A stretch of DNA of 64,000 bases from Gymnorhina tibicen (Eukaryota > Chordata > Aves > Passeriformes > Artamidae): positions 620,001 to 684,000 of the forward strand of contig VXAZ01008283.1 of NCBI GenBank assembly GCA_013399875.1, read 5' to 3'. Position 1 is the stretch's first letter. Every line of letters begins with the position of its first letter. The translations under genes and the position numbers were made by a program. Positions 62,535 through 64,000 of this stretch are shown here, piece after piece. Under the pieces are notes generated by a model. It did no database searches, was not told the origin of the DNA, and was given only the letters and a program-made list of their open reading frames with translations.

Positions 62535-64000
62535 TGTGCCTGCCCCCAGGTATGCTGCGCACTCAGGCTGTGAAAGATCATCCACAGATGAATGCGCTTG
62601 ATGTATTTCGTGTAATGAACATGATAAATCAGAAAAATGGCTTGATTAAAAAAAAAAAATTATCTAATCCAAGTTTTGAAACCAAGTGCATATGCACCTT
62701 TAGACACAGAAACCAACATATCCTCCATTTAGCAAAAAGGTAAGGAGACATTGCCATTCAGGAGAAGGTACTTAAAAAGCTTCTTCATGTCCTAGGCTAT
62801 TTAGGACTAGAGCACTTACAAGAAGAATAAAAATACAGTAAAGTGCAAACATGATGATTACTCAATCACACAACACCCCTATAAACAAAAGTTTGTCTCA
62901 TTTGTCTGTACTAAAGCATGGTTTGGCAAAAGCATACATCATGTGGAAATCTGTGGTTTCCTTTGTGGTCTCTGGGGAAAATGGGACTATTTGTCCCTGA
63001 GTAGGCTTCAAAACAATATTGTCAAATACTTTAATGTGTCATCAGAACGATGTTTAGGAGCCATTTCCATGCTATGCAACATTAGCACAACAATATCCAT
63101 GTGTGCTGCCAGTTGTTGGGTTGCTGTGTAATTGAGTGGCACATTTGCAGCCAGTCTCAATACCAAGCAAATACATTTAAGGCAGCACAGATTGCAGACA
63201 GCAGGCAGTTACTAACCAAGCTTTCTGCAGCACATATGCTACAGAACAGCAAGTTATAAGAGAGATGGAAATACAGGTTTGAGGGTCAGTGAACAATGCC
63301 AATTTGTATGACACAATTGCAAAAGCATTTGTGCCAATTTTTTCCTACGCCCATGAGAACATCTACAAGTTACATAATAACTATTAAAGTTTGCAGCTTG
63401 TTCCTTGGCAGAAGAACAGTTAGAATTTTAAGCTGTTTATATTACTTATTTTCAATGTCTGTGGTTTGAAGTTGATTGCTGCTTGAACAACCGGTATCTC
63501 TTTTTTCCTAAGTCTTGGACTTTTTTTCTGAAGTTTCATAGTGTTCTGTTCAAAATTAAAGTTTCAATGACTAAATCAGAATGTCAGAGCCAATGGATAT
63601 GTAGTGAGTGACAACAGCCTGCCACCTTTTGGGTCTCCTAATCTTAGGTCTGTATGAAAACATTAGGATTCAGTGTAATGCAAAGGTCTGGAAGAACCCT
63701 TGTGAATTGTCCTCAGGGGCTCCCTGACATGTTCTACATAATATCTGGAGGAAGAGGTGATATATATTTTATTCTTCTGCAAGGGATATGTGGCCATATA
63801 AGTAGATTTCTGGTCTACGCTAGTGTGTTTGTCAGACAGGGAGAGACTATTAGATAAACCAGTTATTCTTTTCATTATCCCCTTACCGTATACACTATGA
63901 AAAAAGACATTTAAAACACTCTTTTGAATATGAGTATACTGAGTCCTCTATAAACAGATACACTATTCCTTTCATATGATATTCACCACATTTTCTAAGA
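62535..64000. other. Intergenic, no feature recognised
   Basis: Unique AT-rich sequence to the window edge. Small open frames lack any family resemblance. Confidence 0.65.

Noticed and set aside
1..64000. CRISPR arrays, operons, tRNA or rRNA genes
   Set aside because: None seen. The window is vertebrate nuclear DNA with two spliced genes and retroelements.

Overview
The window is vertebrate nuclear DNA, most likely from a bird. It is AT-rich with long introns, carries many decayed CR1 LINE fragments, has avian-type endogenous retrovirus LTRs and only two protein-coding genes. The LTR family seen three times resembles LTRs I associate with songbirds, but the exact species cannot be read from the sequence.

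Left half (1 to about 36.1 kb): most of PNPLA8 (mitochondrial/peroxisomal calcium-independent phospholipase A2-gamma) on the minus strand. Eight coding exons can be placed with phase-consistent splice sites (34749 down to 1280). They give about 713 residues, including the glycine-rich oxyanion loop, the GVSTG nucleophile elbow and the DGG catalytic aspartate motif. The C-terminal exon(s), roughly 90 residues in the family, lie beyond position 1. A 5' untranslated exon ends at 35521 inside a CpG island (about 35400-36120) that contains an 11-N assembly gap. One intron uses a GC donor. The 18-kb intron 8 holds several CR1 remnants.

Middle (36.1-50.7 kb): a gene-free interval filled with repeats. 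It holds a CR1 fragment, two copies of one LTR family (about 37.2-38.3 and 42.1-43.1 kb), an unrelated solo LTR with a clean 6-bp target-site duplication (39661-40182), a CR1 interrupted by foreign sequence (46.84-47.73 kb) and a 26-bp minisatellite.

Right (50.8-53 kb): a complete two-exon rhodopsin-class GPCR on the plus strand, 371 residues. I read it as the vasotocin VT1 (V2B-type) receptor of non-mammalian vertebrates. The intron between TM6 and TM7 and the PNPLA8 neighbourhood support that reading. From 53 to 64 kb I see no further genes, only a CR1 fragment, a microsatellite and a third copy of the LTR family (61.4-62.5 kb).

The two genes are transcribed divergently, about 15 kb apart, and there is no reason to think they share a pathway. 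I found no new multi-gene system. The points most worth a second look are the GC-AG intron, a 38-bp-arm hairpin at the end of one LTR, and the VT1 gene lying between direct LTR repeats.
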